Source of the DNA: Phallus indusiatus
Taxonomy: Eukaryota > Basidiomycota > Agaricomycetes > Phallales > Phallaceae
Reading direction: 5' to 3'
Assembly (NCBI GenBank): GCA_027605045.1
Contig: JAQFWX010000011.1
Coordinates: forward strand, 496,001 to 560,000
DNA: 64,000 nucleotides
Of the stretch, positions 47,618 to 58,853 are shown piece after piece. Under the pieces are notes generated by a model. It had not been told where the DNA came from. It searched no databases and worked only from the letters and a program-made list of their open reading frames with translations. The translations under genes and the position numbers were made by a program. Each line of letters opens with the position of its first letter. Position 1 is the first letter of the stretch.

Positions 47618-48778
47618 ATGCCACGAGACGGCAAAAAGCGTGCAGTCCGTAAATCTTTTATTCTATCTTTTTTGGTGATGAACGATTTAAGGTTTATTAA
47701 ATTCCCAACGGTCAGAATTATCCTCTTGTTTCTCGACTGAACATTGATGGGCCAGGCGTTTGGGCAACTTGCGACAAAGGCAGGGAAAGAACGGCCATTG
47801 GCGAACTGTATGATCTCTTCGAATCGGTGCGATTGCAAGAATTGGATGTGTACCCACTCATCCTCGTCAGTAGCTAGCGGACGAATTATGGCCCACTGAT
47901 ACAGAACCAATTAAAGACAGTCCGAGCCCAATTTCGGCGAGCGACATAGATTCACAATTTGCGAAAGAAATTCAAGATCTTAAGAAACCCAGGTTACAGA
48001 AAAGATTTGGTGCTGTCCGAGTTGCTTCTCGACCGTAGATTTCATTAACTGTTGTCTCAGCTAGTGTACAGACCGGGACACCGTGTGGTGAGTGCTTTGT
48101 GCTAGTAAGACTAGCTCGGCGATCCCCACGGCACTTGCAGTTGTCTTCATTTCGTGTAAGCCGCCTATCGATCCAGTGCGGCTACTGGAACACCATTTCG
48201 AAAATATAGAGAAGACAGGAATTACAAGGACCAAGTGAGTCATTTGAAAAGCATGCGTTTGATCTCACCATCGCACAGGCATGTGCTCCGTTTAAACCCT
48301 GTCTCGTTCACGTGTGTAGCAAGCATACCCGAAATTTTGGTATTGTCCAAAAAAATTATCCCTCCTGCCTTCAACACCCTACCAGTTAAATCAGATGGAT
48401 CCAAACACTATCGAGTAACCATCATCATTTATGTCTTAAAAAATACTGAGATTCCATCATTCCTAGTTCAAATTGGATCTGACACTTCGCAACCATGACA
48501 AGATTCAAAAGTCAGAATTACTACCACTTCTTGCGGCCTGTGTACCCGCCGAAGGTGGCCACAAAGTCGATTTGGAACGTCCGGAGGTCGTAATTATAGT
48601 CAATATTCTCAAAGTAAGTGAAGTGATTTTCAACTTTATCGTGCCGAAAATTATGCGACATTGCATACAGTCGGTTTGTAGTATAAGCGTTGTGCAACAC
48701 TACGAGAGATTCAAGCGTTTCAATGTAATACAGGTGGGAGAGGCAGCTAGAAGGAGAGCAGAAATAGAGAAATTGTAA
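47618..48778 (+). CDS. TAN1: THUMP-domain protein TAN1 (tRNA ac4C formation)
   Basis: Tan1/THUMPD1 is the tRNA-binding adaptor that lets the Kre33/NAT10 acetyltransferase form N4-acetylcytidine at position 12 of tRNA-Ser and tRNA-Leu. The gene is heavily interrupted and is best seen by joining exons: 47618-47644 (MPRDGKKRA), 47716 onward (RLNIDGPGVWATCDKG, GELYDLFES), LADELWPTDTEP, KEIQDLKKPRLQKRF, SVQTGTPCVVFISCKPP, LLEHHFENIEKTGITRTK, RRLNPVSFTCVASIPEI, FKLDLTLRNHDKIQKSELL, ACVPAEGGHKVDLERPEV and SVCSISVVQHYERFKRFNV. The end reads ARRRAEIEKL. The THUMP core is the CVP-E-GHKVDL...VC-ISVV segment. The start is plausible but rests on a weak GTCCGT donor; all later exons fit in frame. Confidence 0.9.
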
Positions 48779-48947
48779 AGACAATTGTTAAGGTGTTTTT
48801 TAGGGCACAGTGTTTGAATACACCCGCATTCACTTACCGTCTGGTAAGAGCGCGTGAATGCCGCGGAAGCAGTTTGTTTATTGGTCGTGTTTCTCAATAT
48901 CACAGTACTTGTCCACATTCATATCCAACATTCAACATTCAGCAACC

Positions 48948-49973
48948 ATGGGCGACTTACTAGACAGCATGCTCGATTTAATGAGACGTCTTCCGCCAGC
49001 TTCCGTAGAAGAAAACGTCAATAGTCTTATTTCCATCTGTCCAGATTACGCTGACGATCTACTCGGGAGCGTTGATCAGCCTCTGAAGCTTATGACAGAT
49101 CGAGCAACCGGCAAGGACTACTTGGCTTGCGATTATAACCGCGATGGAGTCTCGTATAGGCATGTTCTTTCATAGCTAATAGAGTGCTGTGATTTATTGT
49201 GATCAGGTCGCCTTGGTCCAATGAATATGATCCTCCGCTTGAAGACGGCACGGTTCCATCGTCAAAATTAAGGAAATTAGAGATAGCTACCAACGAGGCA
49301 TTTGATACCTATCGAGAAATGTAATTCTGAATTGATTTACACGATTTTTTGTCTCGCTAATCGTCCTGAGCGATTTAGGTATTATGAAGGAGGTGTATCC
49401 TCCTCTTTTCTATGGGATTTGGACGACGGAGGCTTCGCGGGCGTTGTCCTTCTAAAGAAAGGTTGGTGTTTTTGTATCTAAAATTCTGAAGAGCTACTCT
49501 ACAATGAATATTGCAGTTCTAAATCCAGCCGACTCTTCTCAACCTACGGGCTCTTGGGATTCGATCCATGTTTTTGAAACCAGCGAGCGTGGTCGACAAG
49601 CCCATTACAAATTGACGAGTACAATTATGCTTAATATCATCTCCAACAAGGATGCCGTCGGAGAAATGAACCTGAGCGGAAGTATGACTCGCCAGGTAGG
49701 TTCTATAACCTTGTACTTCTAGAATGTTAGTTCAAATGTTTCACCTGTATTCAGCACGAACAAGACGCTGCATTGCCGGACCCAAGTTCCCATGTCACCA
49801 ATATAGGGCGCATGATTGAAGATATGGAAATAAAAATGCGCAATTTATTGCAGGAGGTCTACTTTGGGAAGACGAAAGATGTTGTTAATGACTTGAGAAG
49901 TATACCAAGCCTTGAACAAGAAAGAAAGCAAAGAGAAATACAGCGAGAGTTGATGGGTTTGATGAAGCGTTGA
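48948..49973 (+). CDS. CAP2: F-actin-capping protein subunit beta
   Basis: The beta subunit pairs with alpha to cap actin barbed ends, acting at cortical patches. The start at 48948 reads [20 protein letters not shown], followed by [20 protein letters not shown] and [10 protein letters not shown]. Splicing leads to [60 protein letters not shown], then [30 protein letters not shown] and [13 protein letters not shown]. The last helix ([31 protein letters not shown]) is the tentacle-type C-terminal region. Five introns. The protein is close to full family length (about 280-290 residues). Its stop lies 48 bases from that of the convergent cyclophilin gene. Confidence 0.96.
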
Positions 49974-50021
49974 ATGTAACTAATGTACACTAGGACTAAT
50001 TGTAATAATTACATGAACTGA

Positions 50022-50908
50022 TCATCTCAACGTGGAATCTGCGATTGGATTGGCATGAATAGTAACCTTGAGCGTGCAGGATGATTGAGCTGATGATTTT
50101 CGACGGTCAAAGAAGTAGACCCCTACTTTTATTAGTTTTATCTCCTGCAGAGGCCTGTTCTTCTCGTTCACAGGAACCTTTTCCATTGCTTCCAATGTAT
50201 CATTCCCGTCAATCAACCTATGAAAATGAGGAATGTTATGAGGAGATTATGGTAACATCACCTACTTGCCAAATATTGTATATTTGCCGTCTAGATGCGG
50301 TTGTTTGCCATACGCGATGAAAAACTGACTTTTGTTGGAATCAGGTCCGGAATTTGCCATAGCTACGGCTCCCCGAGCACTGAACTGAGTAAGTAAATTG
50401 ATGGATCCCGAGCCACAAACCATAATCACGCAAACCTTTAGAGTTGTTCGGATTTCGTCCGCAAAGGGCTTTCCCCAAATAGACTGCCCACCCTTTCCTG
50501 TTCCCGTTGGATCGCCCCCTTGAATCATAAAACCCTTAATATTCCTACAGTGGACGCGCTGAGTCAGGCGTTCTCGGAACAACAACAGTAAACGGAAAAC
50601 ACAACCTATGAAATAAAGTATTATCATATGCGTTGCTGGCACATAACGCCAAGAAATTCTACGTCGACTGTAAGATCACTAAATTCACTCCAAAAATAGA
50701 ATAGAAAGTCGAAGTTATACCTCTGCTGCTTTAGGGACGGTCTCGCAAAATACTTCGATCTAGGGTGGTTTACACATTCAGAATTCCCGTGTATTTCAAA
50801 TAAATATGAAACATACTTTCAGGTCCCCCAGCGTTGTATGAAGAGTCACGGACTTGAGAAAAATCAGTTTATTTGGTTTCAATGAGGACAAGCCTTAATA
50901 CTCACCAT
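50022..50908 (-). CDS. CYP10: PPIL3-type cyclophilin (peptidyl-prolyl isomerase)
   Basis: Small single-domain cyclophilin of the PPIL3/Cyp10 group, related to spliceosome-associated isomerases. The ATG at 50906-50908 stands alone: the next two bases are a GT donor, so the initiator Met is the only coding codon of exon 1. Exon 2 begins [12 protein letters not shown], then [95 protein letters not shown] and TIFGK. Active-site residues are present: Arg in FHR, Phe/Met/Gln in GFMIQ, and the [10 protein letters not shown] loop. The C-terminus is PLQEIKLIK spliced to [14 protein letters not shown], stop at 50022-50024. About eight exons for some 160 residues. Confidence 0.95.
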
Positions 50909-51113
50909 GCTGCAATTAACAGTACTGGTCAAGAGCCGATGCGCCCATAGAGGTACATATCGCGTTGTGGCTTTCTGACTTCAGTAGTGTCGCGATCTAT
51001 ATTCGTGGTTCGTAAATCACTGTATTCGACATCTTTCCAAATCCAACTTACTGCAAACCCAGTAAAATAGTCGTCTCTGTTTATCTCTTGAGCTCGTATT
51101 GAACTCGAAGTGC
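50909..51113. promoter_or_regulatory. Compact divergent promoter, cyclophilin / nucleoporin
   Basis: About 205 bases between the start codons of the PPIL3-type and NUP49/58 genes. No TATA box is evident. This is typical of a housekeeping bidirectional promoter. Confidence 0.45.
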
Positions 51114-52723
51114 ATGTTCGGCCAGCCGCAACAATCTCAACAACAGCCAGGAGCCTCTGGGACGAATGCTTTTGGTTCGTGGGGCACGAACACAGCCAAT
51201 AATGCCACGCCTGGTACAGGATTGAACTGGGGTCAAGCAGCTACCCAGCCGACACCTGCACCCACTTTAGGAGGGAGTATTTTTGGCAATCCAACGCAAC
51301 AACAACCACAACAGCAGCAGCAGCAGCAATTCTCCCAGAACACTCCTTCCGGCGGAGCTACCGGTGGTTTCAATATTCCAAACACGCAACAACCGCCAAA
51401 TCAAGGGGGAAGTCTGTTCCCCAGTACATTCGGAGCCAATAACGGTCAAAACCAAGGACAGCAGCCGTCAACAGGATCTTTTGGAAGCAATTTGTTTTCT
51501 ACGGCTCCTCAACCCACTCTCGGCACAGCGACTACATCTATTTTCGGCAACAAGCCCGCATTCAATTCTTCGTTCGCACAGCCTGGAAATACGAGTACCA
51601 GCTCAGGGCAACCAGCAAGCAACTCTTTGTGGGGAAATCCTTCGAGCCTGAATAACTCAACATTCAATCAATCTGTCCCGTACGTTCTAGCACATCTTTA
51701 TCAATTTTTCGATCATGAAGTACTCCAGTAGCCCTGTGTCAGTTCAAGGACAGCAACAGCCGTCAATTCCGTTCACTCGTAATACCAGATTCAACGATCT
51801 TCCCGACTCTGTACAAAAGGTTTTCGAGACTATTGAGTGATTTGACGTTTTTGTCGTATTTCTTCTCGCAAATATTGACTTTTTCAGCGCTCATATTCAA
51901 GGGCGTATCCAAATCAGCCGTGCTTTGAAGTCTCGGTCTCTGGCTGATGAACCTACAAAAGCGGCTGAAACACTAAGACGTGTGCACAACGTACGTTCAA
52001 CCTTTATGTTTTCTTTCACCCTCATCTCATCTATTCATGCATGTAAGGATCTTGTAAATGTCGTCACCTCTCAGCAATCGGATAGAAGTATAGTAGAGGA
52101 AATTCGATCTAAAGTGGATCAATGTGTTCAAGATACCATAACTACCACGAAGATCATAGACGGATTTAAGAATTCGCAACAGAACGGGATGTATCTTAAG
52201 GATCATTCTACGTTTCCTTTAGAGTACGTTTGTATGAGATTCTTTAAAGGTCTCTGAATTCAAAGTGCCGGTCAGATATTTCAGTCGAGCGGCTGAAGAA
52301 ATACGGCAAAAATTATTATGGTACAAGTCAACCATCGAAGTGCGTCGATCTACCCTTTCATTGTCCCGTGGCTAAAAAGCTTGTAGCAAATTGAGAGACG
52401 TCTTGTTTCTGCCCAGAGTCAAGCTCAGTATACCCCTCAAGGTATGCATCTGCGACTTTTTCTTCATCTCGGCAATTTCTGAACCTGTAATTTGATCAAC
52501 AGTTATAAGCTCGACCCTTCAAGCACAGAACACGACTTTTCTTGCCCTGGCTGCGAAGACTGCAAAGCTAGATGGGGAACTGCAAGAGATTAAGAGTAAG
52601 TATCGGGAGTTATGGAAAGCCCACACCGGAAGTGCTCGGGATCCATTCAACGAACTTGACCGGCGCCCTGGGGACAGTGAAGGTTTATTGAATGGAATAG
52701 GGAGCTTCAGCCTCAATCGATAG
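51114..52723 (+). CDS. NUP49: FG nucleoporin NUP49/NUP58 (central channel)
   Basis: Component of the Nsp1-Nup57-Nup49 (Nup62-54-58) subcomplex lining the nuclear pore channel. The start at 51114 is MFGQPQQSQQQPG; an upstream in-frame TTG is not a usual start. The first ~205 residues are Gln/Asn/Gly/Ser-rich with about six FG dipeptides (AFGSWG, SIFGNPT, TFGANNG, SFGSNLF, SIFGNKP) and a polyGln tract. The remainder is alpha-helical coiled coil: NTRFNDLPDSVQKVFETIE, AHIQGRIQISRALKSR, EPTKAAETLRRVHN, SIVEEIRSKVDQCVQDTI, FFSRAAEEIRQKLLWYKSTI, QIERRLVSAQSQAQYTPQ and LDGELQEIKSKYRELWKAH. It ends LLNGIGSFSLNR with TAG at 52721-52723. About six introns. Alpha-helical anchoring to the other two subunits is family knowledge. 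Confidence 0.92.
51293..51332 (+). repeat. CAA/CAG-rich run encoding polyGln
   Basis: In-frame CAA/CAG codons giving QQQPQQQQQQQ inside the FG region of the nucleoporin. Mixed CAA and CAG codons reduce the chance of slippage, but length variation is possible. Confidence 0.75.
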
Positions 52724-53005
52724 CGTGTATAATAGTTCTTATATGGCTACAATTTTAAACAATTTATTGTAATAAATGGCTGGCTCCGTTTCAATTCCGA
52801 TCCAGATAATATCCCTTCAAAATTCTTAGCAGCGCAATAGATGTGATTCTATTACGCTCCCACGTCAATCAGACACATCGTCATCAACGAGCTTACCAAT
52901 AATGATAGTTTCACATGGCTTCCGGTCCACAGGTCAATATCGCCGGTCTCTGTTACTAGGATTGATATACCCCGCTGTATTCATCTGGCTTTCGACTTGT
53001 TCACG
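52724..53005. other. Intergenic region, nucleoporin stop / carrier start
   Basis: About 280 bases with an AATAAA-like AATAAATGG near 52770 that may mark the nucleoporin 3' end, and the promoter or leader of the carrier gene. No other feature seen. Confidence 0.4.
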
Positions 53006-54303
53006 ATGCCCGAATCACAGGAGGTCTTCCAGCTCACTGCGTTTGGACATGCATTAGCAGGTGCTCTTGGCGGCGTTTTTAGTAATGCGTAGGTTTTGTT
53101 TATTTTTGAGACACCGTCGCGAGTTTTAAGTATTCTGCCAGAGTCGTCTATCCTCTTGATACGTACGTTTACTTGAATTCGTCACCAAATCCGTCCTCTA
53201 TATTTTTCTTTTAGAGTGAAAACTCACATCCAGGCCGGATCTCGACGCCATGGCAAAGAAGCTCACAAGTCGATCCTCAAGTTATTATTCAAGATCGTGA
53301 AAGAGGAAGGCACCTCAGGTCTTTATAAGGGATTTGGTATGAACATGGTTAGCGTGTTCACTCAGCGTACGTTTTTCTTTTGTTTTATGTCTAAGCAGAA
53401 AGCTTCAACCCTCGCAGAATATGCCTATTTCTTCTTCTACACATTTATTCGGCAAACATACTTGAAACGGTTAATGCGTATACGAAAATCCTCCAAGGTT
53501 TTCATCTCAACTGGCATGGAGCTCCTATTGGGGGCAATTGCTGGTGCTCTTGCACAAGTACTTACGATTCCCATTTCGATAATCGCGACCCGACAGCAGG
53601 TCGGACGTTCTAAAGAACACACAACCTCGTCTTCAACCACAAGACAGAATGGCGATTCATTCTTGGACGTCGGTCGACAAGTTGTCAGGGAACATGGCAT
53701 TGGCGGTCTGTGGCTAGGCATAAAACCCAGCTTATTATTGACTGTCAATCCGGCCATAACTTATGGAGTATTCGAACGCGTAAAAGGCGTTGTGTTAGCG
53801 GGGAATACAGACGCAAAACTTTCTCCCGGACGCTCTTTTTTATTAGGCGCATTTTCAAAGTCATTGGCTACAATCGTAATTTTTCACCCATGGGACAGTA
53901 ATTCTAATCGATAACATATATTTGCAGGTGACATATCCTTATATCATGGCGAAAGTGAGGGTACAGGCCAGTCTTAAGGACGAAGATACCTTAGAAGACC
54001 TTGAAGCAGGAAAGGGCAAGGGCAAAGAGAAAGAACAAATAGACGTTGCGCATAAGCCGAAGTACTCTGGCTCGATGGATGTGCTGAAGAAGGTTTGGAA
54101 CTCGGATGGATTCCTGGGATGGTATCAGGTAAAGCTTTTGCATGTGTACAAGTATAAGACAATTGATAATTTTCAATTGCTAGGGTATGGCTACACAAAT
54201 ATTAAAGGCAGTACTGACACAGGCTCTGTTGTTCGTCTCCAAGGACAAATTCGAGGAACACGCCTTGTTTATTTTATTACTTTGGAAACGTCTGTTTGGT
54301 TAA
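53006..54303 (+). CDS. ANT1: Mitochondrial-carrier family protein, peroxisomal adenine nucleotide type
   Basis: Solute carrier of three repeats and six membrane helices. The start at 53006 reads MPESQEVFQLTAFGHALAGA. Repeat one has its signature on a 21-base microexon (53142-53162, VVYPLDT) joined to VKTHIQAGSRR and KIVKEEGTSGLYKGFGMN. Repeat two has TGMELLLGAIAGALAQVLTI, a degenerate IPISIIATRQQ, and VREHGIGGLWLGIKPSLLLT plus NPAITYGVFERVK. Repeat three has SKSLATIVTYPYIMAKVRVQ and a Lys/Glu-rich insert (EAGKGKGKEKEQIDV), then VWNSDGFLGWYQGMATQILK and TQALLFVSKDKFEE. The altered second and third signatures (ISIIATRQQ, YIMAKVRVQ) are those of peroxisomal Ant1/PMP34 carriers that bring ATP in for beta-oxidation. 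Peroxisomal location is inferred. Confidence 0.87.
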
Positions 54304-54496
54304 TGTATCGTACGAGTTTTTTGTCGATCTGTTTATAATCAAATAAATTCTCCTCCGCCATCGAGGAAACAGTACTATTGTTCAGAGCTTACTACCTCAA
54401 ATTTCAGGAATTCTCACCAATGCCCGTAACTATTTATACCTCCCAATCATGAGACAAGACGCTTCTAGGTTTTCTCTTACCTCTTGGTGACCCACG

Positions 54497-55277
54497 ATGA
54501 CAGAAAGCAAAAGGGAGGCTACCCCGGGAGTTTTAAACGTGCTAATGGACGTCGGATCCAATTCATCTGTCCAAGAATTTCATCAATGGTACAATCAGAA
54601 GCATGGGCCAACTCAAATGGCGACGTAGGCTTCCACAATGTTTTGAGACGGGAGAAAAATCACTCACTAGTGTATATTAGCAAAGGTTTCCAAAGTGGAT
54701 TAAGATACGAAGCGAGCGATGGTTCGACGCCAAAATGGCTTGCTACCTATGAGGTCGAGGATATTTCTGTGTTGCAAATACCTGATTATAACAATCCCGA
54801 AAACAACTTCAGTCCAGAGGAGGCACGTATCTTGAAGGGGACCTCATTCGTCGGCCACAACATATACCGAATTGTACATTATCAAGGTCACTTCCAACCG
54901 AAAATTGGAACTACTCTTCTAATGGTCCGTCTGTTGGTACCATCGGTCAACGCCCAGGAGCTAGAGAGTTGGTATAAAGATGTAAACTTTATTCTCTCAT
55001 AAGCCAAAATTCAAGTTGTCCTAATCACAAATTAAAGGAGCACATCGATATGCTCGCCCAAGTGCCTGGTTGGTCAAGGAGTCGCTTATTTGTAGAAACA
55101 ACCGCATCCCACTCCGACTTGATTCAGTATATGGCTCTGCATGAGTATCTTGCGGACAATGGACTAGAAGGACCAAAACATTTGGCGGCTAGGAATACGG
55201 ATTGGAGGACGCGAATCATGTCTTTATCCATCGGTGGTCCTATACGTCGAGATTTTAGTCTTATTCATATTCTTTAG
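54497..55277 (+). CDS. Duplicated dimeric alpha/beta-barrel (EthD-like) protein
   Basis: Three exons. Exon 1 begins MTESKREATPGVLNVLMDVG and contains VQEFHQWYNQKHGP. A 61-base GTAGGC...TATTAG intron at about 54626-54686 must be removed, otherwise a stop follows MAT; exon 2 then reads KGFQSGLRYEASDGSTPKWL, ATYEVEDISVLQ, and TTLLMVRLLVPSVNAQELES ending WYKD. Exon 3 gives EHIDMLAQVPGWSRSRLFVE, YMALHEYLADNGLEGP and NTDWRTRIM. The two halves repeat a pattern (F--WY----H...PG/GF--..RY/RLF...W-A-Y/M-LHEY), so this is two fused ferredoxin-like barrels as in many basidiomycete EthD-like proteins. Members of this fold include monooxygenases, decarboxylases and accessory enzymes. The substrate cannot be told here. 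No signal peptide. Confidence 0.78.
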
Positions 55278-55564
55278 GAAATGATCATTATGGTGCATAT
55301 CATAAAGTCCATAAGCACGCTACGTTTATTATTCTCGTTGTTTGTACTAGTTGATTCATAGCTTTGTATTCGCTGTAATATTCATTAGAGCTGAAATCTA
55401 GGAACCTTGTCACGCGCGTTACGTAAATAAAGCTCGGAACGCAAGAGTGATGTCACGAGGGCCGGGCACTTGCTCCGGAGATCTGACGTCTCTTCCAGAG
55501 TAGTTGAATCTTTGCACATTTCTTTCAATCTGTATTTATTTTGATATACTTCATTTTGCGAAAA

Positions 55565-58500
55565 ATGAAGTTCGGACGCAAGATTAATGTTTGAGCTTTC
55601 ACAATTTTGAATGTCTCCCGCAGGCTGATTATGACATGTTACAGGAGGATATGTATGGAGCGTGGAAGGACGAGTACCTGGACTATAATGGTTTAAAAAC
55701 GGAATTAAAGAAAAAAACGGCACGAAGACCTTGGAATGCGAAAGATGAAGTCGACTTTAACCAAAAGTTGGAGAGAGAGCTGGAAAAGATATATAATTTC
55801 CAGACAAATAAGGTTGGTTTTGGAGGTATTTTAGCCGTAGGTCAAAATGATTGACACTGCGCAGACGCGTGAATTTGCAGAACGAATTAGTAGGGCGGAG
55901 GCCGAGGTCAAACGATTGGTGGAAAGTTCGGAACACCCAAGTCCTGACGGTAGTCATGGCTCTCCGTCACATACGGAGGAGGGAAGGAATGGAAGCTATG
56001 ATGAATACGAACATATGGACGATGAAAGTGATGACGCATCAACGTTTGAAGACAGCTTTAGACAATTGGAAGAAGAAGTCGCAGTTTTGATCGCAGGTAT
56101 GTCAAAATGCTTCTGTTTATCAGATCCTCTCTTTATCCAGCTCAGATGTCCATGACTTGGCATTGTATTCTAAATTGTGTTTCACCGGATTCATCAAGTT
56201 GAGATCATCTTACATGTATATACTGAATTGAAACTGACTTTTCTTCGTTGTAGAATTGTAAAAAAGCACGACAAACAAACAGGCCTCTCATTGCGTCCAA
56301 CCTTTGTATCGGATTTCCTCGAGAAACGCCCTTTTTATCGTTACAACTGGGATTCAATTATCGTGAAGCTATCAAAACTATATGATTTAGTACGAAATCG
56401 AGGACATCCTGTTAAGGGAGATTCGTCGGCTGGCGGCTCCCAAAGCGCATTCGTTAGACAAACTACCAAGTATTGGGTTCGTCGAACAGTGGAATTGCTA
56501 CTATAGAGACTTATCAAGGACATCCACTATCCAGGTTCATCCTGACAATCTGGTAGCTCTGAAGCTTGCCATACTGCGGCACCTGCCCGTTCTCGGTGAT
56601 TTGGGTCAAATATTGATTAATTATATACGCTAACCTTCTACTTAGTATTTGACCGGAATAAAGAGTTCGAAACCAAAGATGCTGGTGAGTGAATAACAAC
56701 GTTCCACGGGTTTGTGTCTCATTCGCTTCTTGATAAGCTATAACATCTATCTATTTTGACAACGACGATTTGGAACTATACCTGGGCAGATTGGAGAAAA
56801 CTGAAGGAGCCGAGGCCATTCGGTTACGATGGTATGGAGATATGAATGTCAAACAGGTCATTCTTTCGTTGCTATATGCTTGATAGTTTTTAAGTATATT
56901 TGTGATTCAGATATTTGTAGAAAGAAAGACTCATCGCGAAGACTGGACCGGAGAAAAGTCTGTCAAAGTTCGTATCCATACAATGAAAGAATATCGGATC
57001 CTTACTTTTTTTTTCTTAGGCTCGGTTTCCCATCAAAGAGGAAAATGTCAATGCCTTCCTTCGAGGAGAATATATCATGGATGAAGAGTTTAGAGCTCTT
57101 GTTGATAAAGGGAAAAAGACCCCTCAAGAAGCAGAAAGCATGATCCAGCTCGCAAATGAGGTCCAATATGCCATTTTAGAAAGAAAGCTTCGGCCAGGTA
57201 GGCTGGTTGTTTTTTTATGAGATCTAATTGTATTTACCAAAAAAAAATAGTTATGCGAACTTTCTATAATCGCACAGCTTTTCAGTTACCTGGTGATGCT
57301 AGAGTAAGCCACCTCCTCCCTGAGTTTTAATTTTTGACTTGAGATAAATTCAGGTACGAATTTCTCTCGATACCGAACTTACTATGATTCGGGAGGATAA
57401 TTGGGATGGGAGGCAAAGATCAGGCGACAATTGGCGACGAATGGATATTGGCATTGACCATCCGTTTAACCAAGTTCCACCCGAGGACAAGGAGCTATTT
57501 AAGTATGGTCTGTTCACAACTCATTGTGATTTTATCTTTGACAGACAAGTATTATAGATACGGCGTGCTAGAGGTAAAATTGCAGACACAGCTTGGTCAA
57601 GAACCACCCTCTTGGGTCACAGAACTTGTTAATAGTCATCTTGTCGAGGCAATACCTAAATTTAGGTGAGACTTTATTCGTATGCCCGCTCCAAGCTTAC
57701 AAATTCTCTCTTTAGTAAATTTATTCATGGCTGTGCAACATTGTTGCCAAATCGGGTCGATTTGGTACCTTTTTGGCTCCCCCAGAGTATGTTAAATGCC
57801 CCATTCAAATACAAGTAACCAATTGACAAACATTTTTGCCTCAAGTGGACACCGATATCCGAAAACCTGACACAGGCATTGCACATTTTGAGCGACCAGC
57901 CCCTTCTACCTCCACGCCGACGCCGCCTTATTACACCGAACCGTTGAGTGAAGGAGAAGAAGATGAAGAGGTAGCCATTCATATTGCGCGAAATGAAAAC
58001 AAAATCACAGGACTAGATCCCGACGCAGCCGCAGCTGCTATATCTCATCGAGAATTCTTCCTCAAACAGAAGGCTGAAGAAGACGAAAGGAAGAAGAAAA
58101 TTGGTCAAACAAAACCGGTCACCTCCAGAGACGGAGATCATACAGACGAAGAGGATGGCAGAACACCATTTCTCCGGACAAAGCGAGCTAGTATGCCAAC
58201 TGGTGAACGTCCTCGAAACCTTTCCATATATCCCCTTACTCCGTCATCTCAATTCGATAAGAACTTTAAATCCAAGCTAAATCGAGACAACAACGAGGGT
58301 GTAGCTCGTCCGCAAACAAGGACGGAAGAACAAGAGAACGGTAATACACCTGGGCCAGCCTCCAGTCATCAAAATGAAATCGAATATGTTCGGGAATGGC
58401 GTGCTCAGGGTGGAAAACGAATTGCCGTTCCTGTCCGCATTGAGCCCAAAGTATACTTCGCTGCGGAGCGAACATTTTTGGTAAGTTGACCCATCTTGCT

Positions 58501-58853
58501 TCGAGTCCTGTTCTCATGCTGCGTAGCGTTGGCTACAATTTAGTGTCGTCATAGGGTCCATAGCCACCCTCCTACTCAATTTCACTGCTCCGGAAGATAA
58601 TCGTGGTTTGATTAGTGCAGCTATCTTCACTCTGGCAGCTCTGTTGTCCATCGCATATTCCTGTGTTATTTTTGTGTACAGGGCTTATAGGCTTCGTGCT
58701 CGACGCGCGGACGGTTTATATTATGGTGTGTTTTTCCTTGATGACGCAACTACCAAGCTGACGATGACCAAAGATAAATTTGGCCCTACCATTCTTGTTC
58801 TCATATTATTCGGCGCTCTAGGTACTAATTTAGTACTGAGGATGAGTGGCTAA
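55565..58853 (+). CDS. VTC4: Vacuolar transporter chaperone 4, polyphosphate polymerase
   Basis: VTC4 makes polyphosphate from ATP and passes it into the vacuole. The start at 55565 is MKFGRKIN, the SPX domain opening, joined to [34 protein letters not shown] and [23 protein letters not shown] binds inositol pyrophosphates and senses phosphate. The catalytic tunnel domain has [57 protein letters not shown] and [20 protein letters not shown]. An acidic, Ser/Pro-rich linker of about 200 residues precedes the C-terminal VTC1-like membrane part: [56 protein letters not shown] and [20 protein letters not shown]. More than ten introns. The SPX, basic tunnel and three-helix membrane order matches VTC4; VTC2/3 share this layout but lack an active tunnel. 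Confidence 0.93.

Noticed and set aside
48061..48918. Several minus-strand readings opposite TAN1
   Set aside because: They are shadows of the spliced TAN1 exons and lack any family match.
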